DNA of 64,000 nt from Crocinitomicaceae bacterium (GTDB taxonomy: Bacteria; Bacteroidota; Bacteroidia; Flavobacteriales_D; Crocinitomicaceae): the NCBI GenBank assembly GCA_030830205.1, contig JAURNL010000033.1, positions 1-64,000 on the forward strand. Direction: 5' to 3'. A model generated the notes under the pieces. That model made no database searches. It saw nothing but the letters and a program-made list of their open reading frames with translations, and was not told the DNA's origin. How positions within the stretch are numbered: position 1 is the first letter of the stretch; every line of letters starts with the position of its first letter. The position numbers were made by a program, and so were the translations under genes. Shown one piece after another: positions 28,306 through 38,867 of this stretch.

Positions 28306-30825
28306 ATGATCAAATTACTTCTTTTTGTTTTATTGTTTTTGCCTATTGGGCTATTAGCTCAGCGCGACTTCCTAGTAGTGATAGAAGGTCGTGCTACTAG
28401 TTTTATAGAACACAAAGAGTTATATGGTGTGAGTGTAGATCTCATGCAACAAGAGTCTGTTCTCACTAAGGTGCTTTCCGATCAAGATGGTCAATTTTAT
28501 ATTTCGGCTAAAATCACCCAAGGGCAGTCCATTCAACTTCGTCTTACCAAAGGTGGTTACCTTACCAAATATATTTTGCTCGATCTAACCACTATGCAGG
28601 GACAGCGCAACCAACCCAATGGTTTACAATTATTGCGCAATCTCAAATGCGAACTGTACGAGCTCAAACCCGATGTGGATTTGCTTTTTGCCAAAAATCA
28701 AATCACTGACAAATATGTCTGGAACGCAGGCACTTTGGAACAAATACCATTGGTTAAATCTGATGCAGATGCCAAAGCAAGTGCAGCTTATCAGCTCGCT
28801 ATTGACCAAAAATCAATTGCGCGTCTACAGCAAAAAGCAACTCAGAAATTAGCTGCAAATCAACCACAAGAGGCTATTTTATATTTGGACTCTATTTTAA
28901 ATATCAATCCTGATGATGCTCGTGCAAATGAGCAAAAAAAGCAAATTATCTTCCAAAAAGAGGCAAATCTCAAACGTGAACAAGCGGAAGCTCAGTTTGC
29001 GCTACTTTTTGAAGAAGCCACTGCAGCTAAGCTTTCAGGAGATCTGAATCTTGCTGAATCAAAGTACAGATCAGCTGACGCAATTATACCAAATCAGCCC
29101 AAAGTAAATGCCGCATTGCAAGAAATCAGTCAAATAAGAAGAGAGGCTGCTGATGCGCAATCCAAAACACAGGCATTTCAAAAGGCAATGCAAGCTGCTA
29201 CCGCATTAATGAACGCAAAAAAATTAGATGAAGCTGAAGCAAAGCTAAAAGAAGCGCAACAAATTAAACCAACAGAGCGAGAAACAGTTAGCCTACAACT
29301 CAGTCAAATTAAGGATATTCGCTTTGATATTCAACTAGAGGCAGAACTTAAAAAAACATTGAAGTTAGCCAATGATCAATACCTACAAAAGAAATATGAT
29401 CTCGCTTTAGAAACCTATAAAAAAGCAGATAAGCAAATCGCGCTTTTTCACAAACAATCCTTAATTGATTCCTACTCTAAGGAGCTACAGGCCGGAATGA
29501 AACGTGTAACGGAGGGAATCAATTCTATGTCGCAGGTTTATCAAAATCAATTAGCTAAGGCTAATGAAAACTTCAATAAAGGACCTCAATTTTATGGTAC
29601 GGCTAAATCCATTTTGAATTCGGATCCAATGAAAAGCCGACAAAACGAGCCAGATGTGATAGCCCTCAAGGAGAAAATTGCAGCAATGGAGGCTTACTAC
29701 GCAGCGCGTAAAAGTGCATATCAATTGGTGAAAGCCAAAGACAACCCAGCCGCCTTGAAAGCACTAGAAAAATTATACCTCACTGCCGAAGCCCAACAAG
29801 AATATCTTAATAATTCAGAAGTACTTAGTATTCAAAAAAGTGCAGATTCCATAAGGTCTATTCTTACACCTGCAACCCCAACAATCGTAAAAGAGGATGT
29901 ATTTGTTGAACCTGCTGGGATTCGTTTATCAGCACCAGGAGAAACCGTTAATGGAGAAAGCTCAATGGCTTTCAACGATTTAAAGTTGACGAGAGAAGCC
30001 AAGCAGGAAGCACCTTACCGCACTCAGCAACAAATTCGCACAGAAGTGGAGTACCGGAATTATTTTTCTCAGCAAAATGCACAGGTTGGATCTTTTGAAA
30101 CCACAACGCAATTAGAATTGACTCGTGCACAGCGCCAACTTAATGCACAGCAGCAAACCAATACCCAAGAAATCCTTCAGGTCAATCAAGCACAACAGCT
30201 CCAAGCTTATGAAGTTTCAGTCAATAACCGGGCATTGGCAACCGAGGCTCGTCAGCAAGAAAATTCAAGTAATTTAACTGCATGGAAAGATTCAAAAGAT
30301 CAATTAACTCAGTTAGAAAAACAAGAAGCAGATGCGCGTCAGCAGTCCGAACTTGATCGGCTCAATCGCATTCGCAATGAAAAAGAATTACAGCTCCAAG
30401 AGCAAGCCATTGTTGCTGAGAAAGTAGTGACTGAGCTTGATGAACGTAAGCAAAAAGTTGACTTCGTTAAGCAAGAGCAGCAAGAGAGCGCCACAAATGG
30501 AGGACAAAACCAATATGAACAGATTCAAAAAACAGCTTCATCTACGCTACAATTAAAGACTACACCAAATTACCTTCGCGATGAAAATGGCGTTCTTTTT
30601 GCGCCCAATACGCTCACAGAAAAAACATATCAACTCAAAAATAAAGAGGGTTATATTACAAAAGTAATTGTGAGAAGAGTGGTTGTCGATCCCAATGGAC
30701 ACGGTGTTGTTTATGAGCAAACCACAGATGAAAATGGCAAAACCTACTTTACAAGAGACGGACAGGTTAGTACTGAATATATTTGGTTCAATGAATCTAC
30801 CGGTGCTAATGTTTTGATCAAATAA
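28306..30825 (+). CDS. large secreted coiled-coil/TPR-like hypothetical protein
   Basis: Signal peptide MIKLLLFVLLFLPIGLLAQ; N-terminal carboxypeptidase-regulatory/TonB-plug-like domain; repeated A/K/E/Q-rich TPR-like helices; conserved-looking C-terminal EGYITKVIVRRVVVDPNGHGVVYEQTTDENGKTYFTRDG. Confidence 0.6.
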   Translation: MIKLLLFVLLFLPIGLLAQRDFLVVIEGRATSFIEHKELYGVSVDLMQQESVLTKVLSDQDGQFYISAKITQGQSIQLRLTKGGYLTKYILLDLTTMQGQRNQPNGLQLLRNLKCELYELKPDVDLLFAKNQITDKYVWNAGTLEQIPLVKSDADAKASAAYQLAIDQKSIARLQQKATQKLAANQPQEAILYLDSILNINPDDARANEQKKQIIFQKEANLKREQAEAQFALLFEEATAAKLSGDLNLAESKYRSADAIIPNQPKVNAALQEISQIRREAADAQSKTQAFQKAMQAATALMNAKKLDEAEAKLKEAQQIKPTERETVSLQLSQIKDIRFDIQLEAELKKTLKLANDQYLQKKYDLALETYKKADKQIALFHKQSLIDSYSKELQAGMKRVTEGINSMSQVYQNQLAKANENFNKGPQFYGTAKSILNSDPMKSRQNEPDVIALKEKIAAMEAYYAARKSAYQLVKAKDNPAALKALEKLYLTAEAQQEYLNNSEVLSIQKSADSIRSILTPATPTIVKEDVFVEPAGIRLSAPGETVNGESSMAFNDLKLTREAKQEAPYRTQQQIRTEVEYRNYFSQQNAQVGSFETTTQLELTRAQRQLNAQQQTNTQEILQVNQAQQLQAYEVSVNNRALATEARQQENSSNLTAWKDSKDQLTQLEKQEADARQQSELDRLNRIRNEKELQLQEQAIVAEKVVTELDERKQKVDFVKQEQQESATNGGQNQYEQIQKTASSTLQLKTTPNYLRDENGVLFAPNTLTEKTYQLKNKEGYITKVIVRRVVVDPNGHGVVYEQTTDENGKTYFTRDGQVSTEYIWFNESTGANVLIK

Positions 30826-30829
30826 TTTT

Positions 30830-32191
30830 ATGCAAGTACACTTTATTGCTATTGGTGGAAGCGCAATGCACAACCTCGCAATTGCACTCTCCAGAAAAGG
30901 ATTTCAAGTGACTGGATCCGATGATGAAATCTTCGAACCATCCCGAACGCGACTAGAAAAACAAGGCATCTTACCACAGCAATTAGGTTGGGCTGCCAAT
31001 CGCATACATGCAGGACTTTCAGCGGTAATTTTGGGGATGCATGCGCGCGCAGACAATCCAGAATTAATAGCTGCAAAAGAATTGGGTATTCCTATTTATA
31101 GTTACCCAGAATATCTTTATGAGCAAAGTAAGGATCAAATCAGGATCGTGATTGGAGGAAGTCATGGCAAAACGACAATCACCTCCATGCTTCTTCATGC
31201 GGTTGCCAAATTACAAATTGATGTTGATTATATGGTTGGCGCCCAACTAGAGGGGTATGATTGTATGGTGAAGCTTACTAAAGAGGCCAAGTTCATGATT
31301 TTGGAAGGGGATGAATATTTAAGTTCTCCAATAGACCGCCGCCCAAAGTTTCACTTATATAAACCAAATATTGCATTGCTTTCGGGCATTGCCTGGGACC
31401 ACATCAATGTTTTTCCAACTTTTGAGAATTATATCGAACAATTTGAAATCTTTATTTCTTTAATCGAGCCAAACGGTTCCCTGGTCTATAATAGCGAGGA
31501 TATTCACATCCAAAAATTGGCTGCATCATCATCAGCTCAGCTTCATTTAGTGCCTTACGAAACTCCCAAATTTGAACCCACCGCAACTGGTACTTTATTA
31601 TATTTTGATGGGCAACAATATCCGCTGAATATCTTTGGTGCTCACAACCTTCAAAATTTAATGGGCGCTATGTACGTTGCTCAACAAATGGGAATTTCCG
31701 AAAGTTCCTTTTTAACTGCCATGGCTGACTTTACGGGTGCAGGTAAGCGACTTCAAAAAGTAATAGAAAAAGATGGTTTTGTGATGTACAAAGACTTTGC
31801 ACATTCACCCTCCAAATTGAAAGCCACTACTACTGCAGTTAAGCAGCAATATCCAGACCGAGAAGTGATTGCCTGTATGGAGCTCCATACTTTTAGTTCC
31901 TTACAACAGGCTTTCTTACCTCAATATAATGGGGCTATGTCAGCTGCAGACAAAGCCTTGGTATATTTTAGCCCTGAGGTAGTGGCACATAAAAAGCTAC
32001 CTGTATTAGACATAAATGATGTACAAAGAGGATTTGGAGGCGATGTCCAAGTTTGTACAAAGACTCAGGATGTTTTGGACTTTATTAATGAGCAAAACTG
32101 GAATAACAAAGTCTTGTTAATGATGTCAAGTGGAAATTTTGACGGAATTGATTATGATGACCTCGCTGTGCGGTTACAAGCTAAGCTCTGA
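30830..32191 (+). CDS. mpl: UDP-N-acetylmuramate:L-alanyl-gamma-D-glutamyl-meso-diaminopimelate ligase
   Basis: Mur ligase: HFIAIGGSAMHNLAIALSRKGFQVTGSDDEIFEPS, IGGSHGKTTITSMLLHA, LEGDEYLSSPIDRRPKFHLYKPNIALLSGIAWDHINVFPT. Confidence 0.88.
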   Translation: MQVHFIAIGGSAMHNLAIALSRKGFQVTGSDDEIFEPSRTRLEKQGILPQQLGWAANRIHAGLSAVILGMHARADNPELIAAKELGIPIYSYPEYLYEQSKDQIRIVIGGSHGKTTITSMLLHAVAKLQIDVDYMVGAQLEGYDCMVKLTKEAKFMILEGDEYLSSPIDRRPKFHLYKPNIALLSGIAWDHINVFPTFENYIEQFEIFISLIEPNGSLVYNSEDIHIQKLAASSSAQLHLVPYETPKFEPTATGTLLYFDGQQYPLNIFGAHNLQNLMGAMYVAQQMGISESSFLTAMADFTGAGKRLQKVIEKDGFVMYKDFAHSPSKLKATTTAVKQQYPDREVIACMELHTFSSLQQAFLPQYNGAMSAADKALVYFSPEVVAHKKLPVLDINDVQRGFGGDVQVCTKTQDVLDFINEQNWNNKVLLMMSSGNFDGIDYDDLAVRLQAKL

Positions 32192-32723
32192 AAACAACCT
32201 TGCGGTAAATAACAGCGATTAGCAAGCTATTCAATGTACTATATACTAAAAGTGCCAACAGACTCACGCTGAGCGTAAACTGAGGGTCATACATCATGGC
32301 TGTATTTTTTCTCGCCATTTCTACAATTTCGCTGTCGCTTTTGTTTTCAAGCGCGCTGTTTCCTAGACGAATAGCAGCAATCTCCTCTGGACTGTCCATG
32401 CGTCTTTCGTAGGCAGCTCTTTTATTTTGATTGAATTCTGGATAAATATCTCTGTAATAGAAGAACAAAAAGAAACTTACCAAAAGGGTGTAGGGTAGAC
32501 CGGCACTGAGACCCGACTTGATATCGGTTAATATATTGCTTTCACTGGTGTAAAACCGTTTTTTACGATACATAAACAGAGCAATTGCTGTAGTTAGCAA
32601 GGCCATATTTAATAAGACGAATGGTTGAATTTCATTGAGCAGAAAATGAAAGTTATAAGCTATCATTTTACAGGCAATCCAAATTAATCCAAAAGCCAAA
32701 CCGTAAAGCCAACCCTTTTTCAT
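32181..32723 (-). CDS. DUF4199 domain-containing membrane protein
   Basis: Four TM segments with SGLSAGLPYTLLVSFFLFFYYRDIYPEF pattern. Confidence 0.75.
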   Translation of the reverse strand: MKKGWLYGLAFGLIWIACKMIAYNFHFLLNEIQPFVLLNMALLTTAIALFMYRKKRFYTSESNILTDIKSGLSAGLPYTLLVSFFLFFYYRDIYPEFNQNKRAAYERRMDSPEEIAAIRLGNSALENKSDSEIVEMARKNTAMMYDPQFTLSVSLLALLVYSTLNSLLIAVIYRKVVFRA

Positions 32724-34348
32724 TAGCTATTCATTGAAACTAAGAATTCTTCGTTAGAAAGTGTATTTTCCATATGGGATTTCATGAATTCCATGGCCTC
32801 CACTGGGTTCATATCTGCAATGAATTTGCGAATGAGCCATACACGTTGTAAAACATCTTTACTCACTAGTAAATCTTCGCGACGTGTTCCTGATGCAGTA
32901 ATATCAATTGCAGGATATATGCGACGATTTGATATTTTTCGGTCAAGTTGGAGTTCCATGTTGCCCGTACCTTTGAATTCTTCAAAAATAACTTCGTCCA
33001 TTTTAGATCCTGTTTCTGTAAGTGCAGTGGCAAGAATAGAAAGCGAACCGCCATTTTCAATCTTGCGCGCAGAACCAAAGAATCTTTTTGGTTTGTGAAG
33101 CGCATTAGCATCTACACCACCGGAAAGCACTTTTCCTGATGCTGGAGATACGGTGTTGTATGCACGTGCTAAACGTGTTATGGAGTCGAGCAGGATGCAG
33201 ACATCATGTCCACACTCAACCATTCTTTTCGCTTTTTCCAAAACCATATTCGCGACTTTGACGTGGCGATCAGCTGGTTCATCAAAGGTTGAAGCAATGA
33301 CCTCAGCTTTTACGGAACGAGCCATATCTGTCACTTCTTCTGGTCGTTCATCGATGAGAAGTACAATGAGATATGTTTCTGGGTGATTGGCTGCAATTGC
33401 ATTGGCTACATCTTTAAGTAGCATGGTTTTGCCCGTTTTAGGTTGAGCGACAATCATGCCGCGTTGCCCTTTGCCAATCGGTGCAAAAAGATCCATTACA
33501 CGCGTAGATAATGTTTCTTGGGAGTGTCCGGTTAATTTGAATTTTTCTGATGGAAAAAGCGGTGTGAGGTATTGAAAAGGAACTCGATCACGAATATAAG
33601 AAGGGTCGCGTCCGTTGATAGACTCCACCTTAACTAGCGGAAAGAACTTTTCACCTTCTCTTGGAGGTCTAATTGTGCCTTTTACGGTATCACCTGTCTT
33701 CAGTCCAAAAAGTTTGATTTGATTTTGAGAGACATAAATGTCATCTGGTGATGGTAGGTAATTATAGTCTGAAGAGCGTAGAAAACCGTAACCGTCTTGA
33801 ATAACCTCGAGTACACCTTCAGCTGACACAATTCCTACAAGATCAAAGTGTTCTTCTTTAAGGACTTCCTCTGATACCTCTGGCGTTTGTCCAGATTTTT
33901 GCTGAAATCTATTTTGCTCCTGGGTATTATTTTGTTCTTGATGACGCTGACGTTGTTGGTCATTGCGTTGATTGCGTTGCTCACGTTGCTCACGCTGTTG
34001 CTGTTGTGGATGTCTTGGACGCGGTGTGGCTTGCTCTTTTAGGCTTTCCTCCGCTGTCGTTTCTGGTAAGACTTGTACAGTATTTTCTTCTGTAGCGACT
34101 GCGACTATTGGAGCATTTGGTTCATCAGCTGCTGGTTTTGGCTTGCGGACACGCTTACGCACTTGCGCATTTGTAGTGTTTTCCACATGCGTATCAGTGG
34201 GCGCTTCTTGTGCGGTGGTTGTGTCAGATTTGCCAGCAATTGCACTGATCAAATCACTTTTTTTGAGGTTAGCTACATCAATGCCAAGGCTTTGTGCGAT
34301 AACACGTAGGTCCGAGATTTTTTTACTCTCTAAGGTTATTAAATCCAT
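32723..34348 (-). CDS. rho: transcription termination factor Rho with Q/R/N-rich N-terminal disordered insertion
   Basis: Rho_[103 protein letters not shown]. Confidence 0.96.
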   Translation of the reverse strand: MDLITLESKKISDLRVIAQSLGIDVANLKKSDLISAIAGKSDTTTAQEAPTDTHVENTTNAQVRKRVRKPKPAADEPNAPIVAVATEENTVQVLPETTAEESLKEQATPRPRHPQQQQREQREQRNQRNDQQRQRHQEQNNTQEQNRFQQKSGQTPEVSEEVLKEEHFDLVGIVSAEGVLEVIQDGYGFLRSSDYNYLPSPDDIYVSQNQIKLFGLKTGDTVKGTIRPPREGEKFFPLVKVESINGRDPSYIRDRVPFQYLTPLFPSEKFKLTGHSQETLSTRVMDLFAPIGKGQRGMIVAQPKTGKTMLLKDVANAIAANHPETYLIVLLIDERPEEVTDMARSVKAEVIASTFDEPADRHVKVANMVLEKAKRMVECGHDVCILLDSITRLARAYNTVSPASGKVLSGGVDANALHKPKRFFGSARKIENGGSLSILATALTETGSKMDEVIFEEFKGTGNMELQLDRKISNRRIYPAIDITASGTRREDLLVSKDVLQRVWLIRKFIADMNPVEAMEFMKSHMENTLSNEEFLVSMNS

Positions 34349-34456
34349 CAATGGTAAGTTAAAAACTGAATTTGGAGAAGGCCCGGAGGTGGGCAATTGG
34401 AAATTCGTTGCAAGTTTAAGTAAAAAAAAGCGAAAATAAACACATCTTTAAAAAAA

Positions 34457-35734
34457 CTATGTCTTGCGCTTTTGTTTTTTAGCTGCAGGGAAAAGTATGT
34501 TGTTGAGAATCAGTCTGTAACCAGGTGAATTTGGATGTAGATTCAAATCAGTAGGCGGGTCACCAACAAGGTGCTGATAGTCTTCAGGATCATGACCTCC
34601 GTAAAAGGTCCAAGTCCCTTGTCCAAATTCTCCGTGTACATACTTGGCTGTATTGGCAGCTTTATTCTCTCCTAATATAAGGACATTAGGTTTTATAAAT
34701 TCTTTATGAAAGTCTGTTGTTTGGCCCATAAAACCATTGATTACATCCACATGACATTGTGTCAACATGGTAGGAACGACATCCCACTTGGCTGAAAAAT
34801 CAAAGAGGGTAAACTGATCAGACTTCTCTGTTATCATTCGCTTGGTACGCAAGTCTGTTCCATCAATGTCGCTGTATTCATAGATCATGGGATCTTTGAT
34901 GATATGAAAATTTTGAAATGCAAACGTCTCGTTGAACTCTAGTTTATCTTGTGCTCTGGGATCAGATGGAGTTCCATCAAATATAGCTTCTTGAATATCT
35001 ACATTTTGAGCCGCTAAGGCAATGTCAAATGAATCTGTTCCTGAACACATCGTGAATAAAAATCCGCCTCCTATTACAAAATTCCGAATATTGAGTGCAA
35101 CAGCTCTCTTGAGTGCTGCAGTAGAGCTAAATCCGAGTTCAGCAGCGGAAGCCTCAGATCTCTGCACCTCCTGTTGGTACCAACTTTGCATGCGTGCAGA
35201 GCCATAGAATTTGCCGTATTGCCCCGTAAAATCTTCATGATGAAGATGCAGCCAATCGTATTTAGGTAAAATACCGTTCACGATAGCAGAATCATAGATT
35301 TTGTCGTATTTAATTTCTGCGTAGGTTAGCACGAGTGTGACGGCATCGTCCCATGGGAGTTTATTTGGTGGAGTGTAGACAGCGATTTTAGGTGCCTTTT
35401 CTAATTGTACCACTTCCATATTGACCTCAGGGTCAGCAATGTCGCTTTTGATTTTGTTCACTTGTCCGTCATTGAGGACCTGGTAACTGATATTGCGCAG
35501 TAGCAGTTCTTCTTCGATACGTTGTAGATGTGGAATCAAAAAACTGCCCCCTCTGTAATTGAGTAGCCATTCAATTGTAATTTGATTGTCCAATGTCCAA
35601 TAGGCTAACCCATAGGCCTTTAGATGATCGCGTTGTGAATCATCCATTGGAACAAGTATTTGTGTGCCCCAACTTTGGAAATACAACAAAAGGATAAAAA
35701 ATAAATAGAGTAGTTTAGAAGGGATCTTCTTCAT
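34457..35734 (-). CDS. conserved secreted protein of unknown function (Bacteroidota family often auto-named asparagine synthetase B)
   Basis: Signal peptide MKKIPSKLLYLFFILLLYFQSWGTQ; WDDAVTLVLTYAEIKYDKIYD...LHHEDFTGQYGKFY...FVIGGGFLFTMCSGTDSFDIALAA; no AsnB Cys-2 glutaminase start or ATP-PPase motif. Confidence 0.6.
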   Translation of the reverse strand: MKKIPSKLLYLFFILLLYFQSWGTQILVPMDDSQRDHLKAYGLAYWTLDNQITIEWLLNYRGGSFLIPHLQRIEEELLLRNISYQVLNDGQVNKIKSDIADPEVNMEVVQLEKAPKIAVYTPPNKLPWDDAVTLVLTYAEIKYDKIYDSAIVNGILPKYDWLHLHHEDFTGQYGKFYGSARMQSWYQQEVQRSEASAAELGFSSTAALKRAVALNIRNFVIGGGFLFTMCSGTDSFDIALAAQNVDIQEAIFDGTPSDPRAQDKLEFNETFAFQNFHIIKDPMIYEYSDIDGTDLRTKRMITEKSDQFTLFDFSAKWDVVPTMLTQCHVDVINGFMGQTTDFHKEFIKPNVLILGENKAANTAKYVHGEFGQGTWTFYGGHDPEDYQHLVGDPPTDLNLHPNSPGYRLILNNILFPAAKKQKRKT

Positions 35735-37265
35735 TGTTGTCTTTGCTGAAAATATCTTCTGAGCTGTCATCCATTTTACTTTTGATGGTGTAGGTAGCAA
35801 ACTCTTGATTGAACTGGCTAAGGCCTGCATTGGTTGTCCCTGGCAAGTCAAGAGCTTCTACTTCATCGAGGTTTTCGAATCTTGCGAATTCAGGTACAAA
35901 TCTCAAGCGCACATTTTTAAGGGCTCCGTTACGGTGTTTGGCAATGATGATTTCTCCAATTCCCAAGGTTGAATTCCCATCCGCATCTTGAGTAAGGTCG
36001 TAGTATTCTGGTCTGTAAATGAAGGATACAATATCAGCATCTTGTTCAATTGCTCCTGATTCACGCAAGTCGGATAGCATTGGGCGTTTGTCTCCTCCTC
36101 GGGTCTCAACTGAGCGACTCAATTGCGAAAGGGCAATGATAGGTACGTTCAACTCTTTGGCAATTTCTTTGATGGAACGTGATATAGTTGAAATTTCTTG
36201 CTCACGATTCCCTCCGCTTTTTGAGTCTTTGGCGCTCATTAATTGGAGGTAGTCGATGATGATGAGGTCAATGTTATGTTGTGCCTTGAGGCGACGACAT
36301 TTGGCTCGAAAGTCAAAAATGTTGATACCTGGTGTATCGTCAATAAAAATGGGAGCCTCTGCCAACTTTCCTATACGGGAATGAAGTTGTTGAAATTCAT
36401 GCTCCTTCAGGTCACCTTTTCTCAATTTTTCGGCAGAAAGTCGGGATTCTGATGCAATTAATCTTTTTACCAACTGAACTGAGGACATTTCTAGGGAGAA
36501 AACCGCAACACCTTTGCCGTAGTCAACTGCAGTATTTCGAGCCATGGAAAGGACAAACGCTGTTTTTCCCATACCAGGACGAGCTGCAAGTACAATCATA
36601 TCGGATCGTTGCCAACCTGAAGTAACTTTATCAAGATCGTGGAATCCGGTAGGGATACCGGAAACTCCATCGGTATTCTTAGAAGCAAGTTCAATTTCAT
36701 GTATGGCTTCTTGTACAATGTAAGACATGGAGCCTACTTGCTTGGACATGTTATTCTCAGCTATGCTAAATAAATCTGCTTCCGCATCATTTAATAAATC
36801 AAAAACATCTTGCGTGTCATCGTAGGCGTCTCTAATGATTTTGGAACTGACATTGATGAGTTCTCGTTTGATGAACTTTTCGGCAAGAATTCGTGCATGG
36901 TGTTGAACGTGAGCCGCACTTGCCACTCGAGTGGTAAGGGAGCTCACATAGGCTGCGCCTCCTGCCAATTCGAGTTCTCCACTTTTTTGGAGATATGCCG
37001 TTACCGTCACCAGATCTATGGGATTTGTGGCGGCAAAAAGTGCTCGAATTGCTTTGAAAACATGTTGGTGACGCACATCGTAAAAGGTCCTTTCAGAAAG
37101 AATATCGATGGTATCATTGATTGCTCTACTCTCAAGCATCATGGCGCCAAGTACAACTTGTTCTATATCCAATGCCTGCGGCGGAATCCTTCCGATTTCA
37201 CCAAAGGCTTGGGTTTGTGTTTTGATACGCGCAATAGGTTTGCGATTGTTGTCAGGAGCATCCAT
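35715..37265 (-). CDS. dnaB: replicative DNA helicase DnaB
   Basis: IPPQALDIEQVVLGAMMLESRAIND, AARPGMGKTAFVLSMARN, IIDYLQLMSA, KELNVPIIALSQLSRSVE; no intein. Confidence 0.97.
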   Translation of the reverse strand: MDAPDNNRKPIARIKTQTQAFGEIGRIPPQALDIEQVVLGAMMLESRAINDTIDILSERTFYDVRHQHVFKAIRALFAATNPIDLVTVTAYLQKSGELELAGGAAYVSSLTTRVASAAHVQHHARILAEKFIKRELINVSSKIIRDAYDDTQDVFDLLNDAEADLFSIAENNMSKQVGSMSYIVQEAIHEIELASKNTDGVSGIPTGFHDLDKVTSGWQRSDMIVLAARPGMGKTAFVLSMARNTAVDYGKGVAVFSLEMSSVQLVKRLIASESRLSAEKLRKGDLKEHEFQQLHSRIGKLAEAPIFIDDTPGINIFDFRAKCRRLKAQHNIDLIIIDYLQLMSAKDSKSGGNREQEISTISRSIKEIAKELNVPIIALSQLSRSVETRGGDKRPMLSDLRESGAIEQDADIVSFIYRPEYYDLTQDADGNSTLGIGEIIIAKHRNGALKNVRLRFVPEFARFENLDEVEALDLPGTTNAGLSQFNQEFATYTIKSKMDDSSEDIFSKDNNEEDPF

Positions 37266-37359
37266 AGAACAAATATAACCAAGGCAAGCTGAAAGCAAAA
37301 ATATAGATTGGCTTAGTTTTAAAAAAGTTGTAAAGGATGGTTATGAACAATTGTTGAAA

Positions 37360-38004
37360 TCAGCAGAGTTCCTTGAGTGCCTTAGCCGTGCCTATTTTTC
37401 TGGTAATAATGTCTTTTTCAAATTTTGGCGAACGTGCTGGCGAGTATTCTCGACCATAAAATATGATCTGTAAATGCAATTTATTCCACGTGTTTTCAGG
37501 AAACCATTTTTTAGCATCGCGTTCAGTTTGCTCCACATTTTTTCCATTTGTCATACCCCAACGTGTCAATAGTCGGTGAATATGGGTATCAACAGGGAAT
37601 GCTTCATATCCAAAAGCCTGGGACATTACTACTGATGCAGTTTTATGTCCCACGCCAGGTAGCGCTTCTAGAGCTGTGTAGTTTTGTGGCACTATTCCAT
37701 CGTATTGATCTACAAGAATTTTGGAAAGGCCGGAAATAGCTGCTGCTTTTTTGGGAGATAGACCACAAGGTCGAATAATTTGTTGAATCTGCGCTACGTC
37801 TTGCTTGGTCATCTCAAAAGGATTATCAGCAAGCGCAAATAATTGAGGCGTTACAGTATTGACACGCGCATCTGTACATTGCGCCGAAAGTAATACGGCA
37901 ACAAGAAGGGTGTAAGGGTCTTTATGATCAAGTGGTATGGGGGTCTCTGGGTAGAGTGCTTCTAGTGTTTCGATAATATATTGTGCTTTTTCCTTTTTAT
38001 TCAT
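37360..38004 (-). CDS. nth: endonuclease III
   Basis: HhH-GPD: LEALPGVGHKTASVVMSQAFGYEAFPVDTHIHRLLTRWG. Confidence 0.92.
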   Translation of the reverse strand: MNKKEKAQYIIETLEALYPETPIPLDHKDPYTLLVAVLLSAQCTDARVNTVTPQLFALADNPFEMTKQDVAQIQQIIRPCGLSPKKAAAISGLSKILVDQYDGIVPQNYTALEALPGVGHKTASVVMSQAFGYEAFPVDTHIHRLLTRWGMTNGKNVEQTERDAKKWFPENTWNKLHLQIIFYGREYSPARSPKFEKDIITRKIGTAKALKELC

Positions 38005-38867
38005 AATTGACCAAAACTAAGAAGGTGAAGAAAACGATTTTCGGTAAACAGGAACCACATCATGAATGCTAAAATAGCATACCTCGATAGAAAGGATCCT
38101 GCAACAAAAATAATGTCTGCGCTTGCAAAATACCAAGCAAGAATTGGGATAATAAAAACTAAACTGATCCAGATATGGGCCCAATAAAAGCTAAAATGAA
38201 CAGGTGTTTCAATTTGATAAAGCCCATCTTGAAAACGTAGGGATTTTACTTGGTGTAGCCACGGTGTTTCTATGGCACTTAAGTTTTGCACTTTGGGTAA
38301 ATTTTGACTCAAGTAATCGGATACCCAATAAGATCGGCCGTCAGTGCTTTGAAATAGTTGGACTTGATGGCCGTCTACACTGCCGTAGGTTTTTAATCCA
38401 AACGATTCAGCTTCAATTGGTTGGGCGCGTTCAGGTAGGAAAAAATCAATCCAGAGAACTAAAAACAAAAGGGTTCCAATAAAGGAAACTGTCCGATGCC
38501 ATCTTCCAATTGGTCCATTTTTGAGTCGAGCAAGATATGCTATTTTGTACTCCTCTTCATGTTGCTTTTTTTGTCTTAATTTTTCTCGTGCTGTATCTCT
38601 TTGTTGTTTATATGCTTGCAGGTCTTCCTCATACTGTGATTGTTGGTTTCGGTATGTTTGTTCGACCATTTCGGGTTCAGCAATTGTTTGTCCTTCACTC
38701 AATTGTTCATATGCCGATTGAATCTTTAGAAATTGAGCTGCAGCAGCTGTAGACGGATTGCGGTCTGGATGGTATTTTTTTACCAAAGACCGATAAGCTT
38801 TTCTGATTTCTTCGGGACTTGCATCCTTTTGAAGACCAAGTATTTTATAAGGATCGCCAGTCTTCAT
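38001..38867 (-). CDS. J-domain (DnaJ) membrane protein
   Basis: YKILGLQKDASPEEIRKAYRSLVKKYHPDRNPS (HPD motif) followed by coiled coil and TM segments. Confidence 0.88.
   Translation of the reverse strand: MKTGDPYKILGLQKDASPEEIRKAYRSLVKKYHPDRNPSTAAAAQFLKIQSAYEQLSEGQTIAEPEMVEQTYRNQQSQYEEDLQAYKQQRDTAREKLRQKKQHEEEYKIAYLARLKNGPIGRWHRTVSFIGTLLFLVLWIDFFLPERAQPIEAESFGLKTYGSVDGHQVQLFQSTDGRSYWVSDYLSQNLPKVQNLSAIETPWLHQVKSLRFQDGLYQIETPVHFSFYWAHIWISLVFIIPILAWYFASADIIFVAGSFLSRYAILAFMMWFLFTENRFLHLLSFGQL

Noticed and set aside
33972-34439. 155-aa plus-strand ORF antisense to rho
   Set aside because: Cys/Arg/Ser-rich translation of the reverse of the Q/R/N-rich Rho region; no family resemblance
36810-37292. 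160-aa plus-strand ORF antisense to dnaB
   Set aside because: Antisense shadow of conserved DnaB sequence
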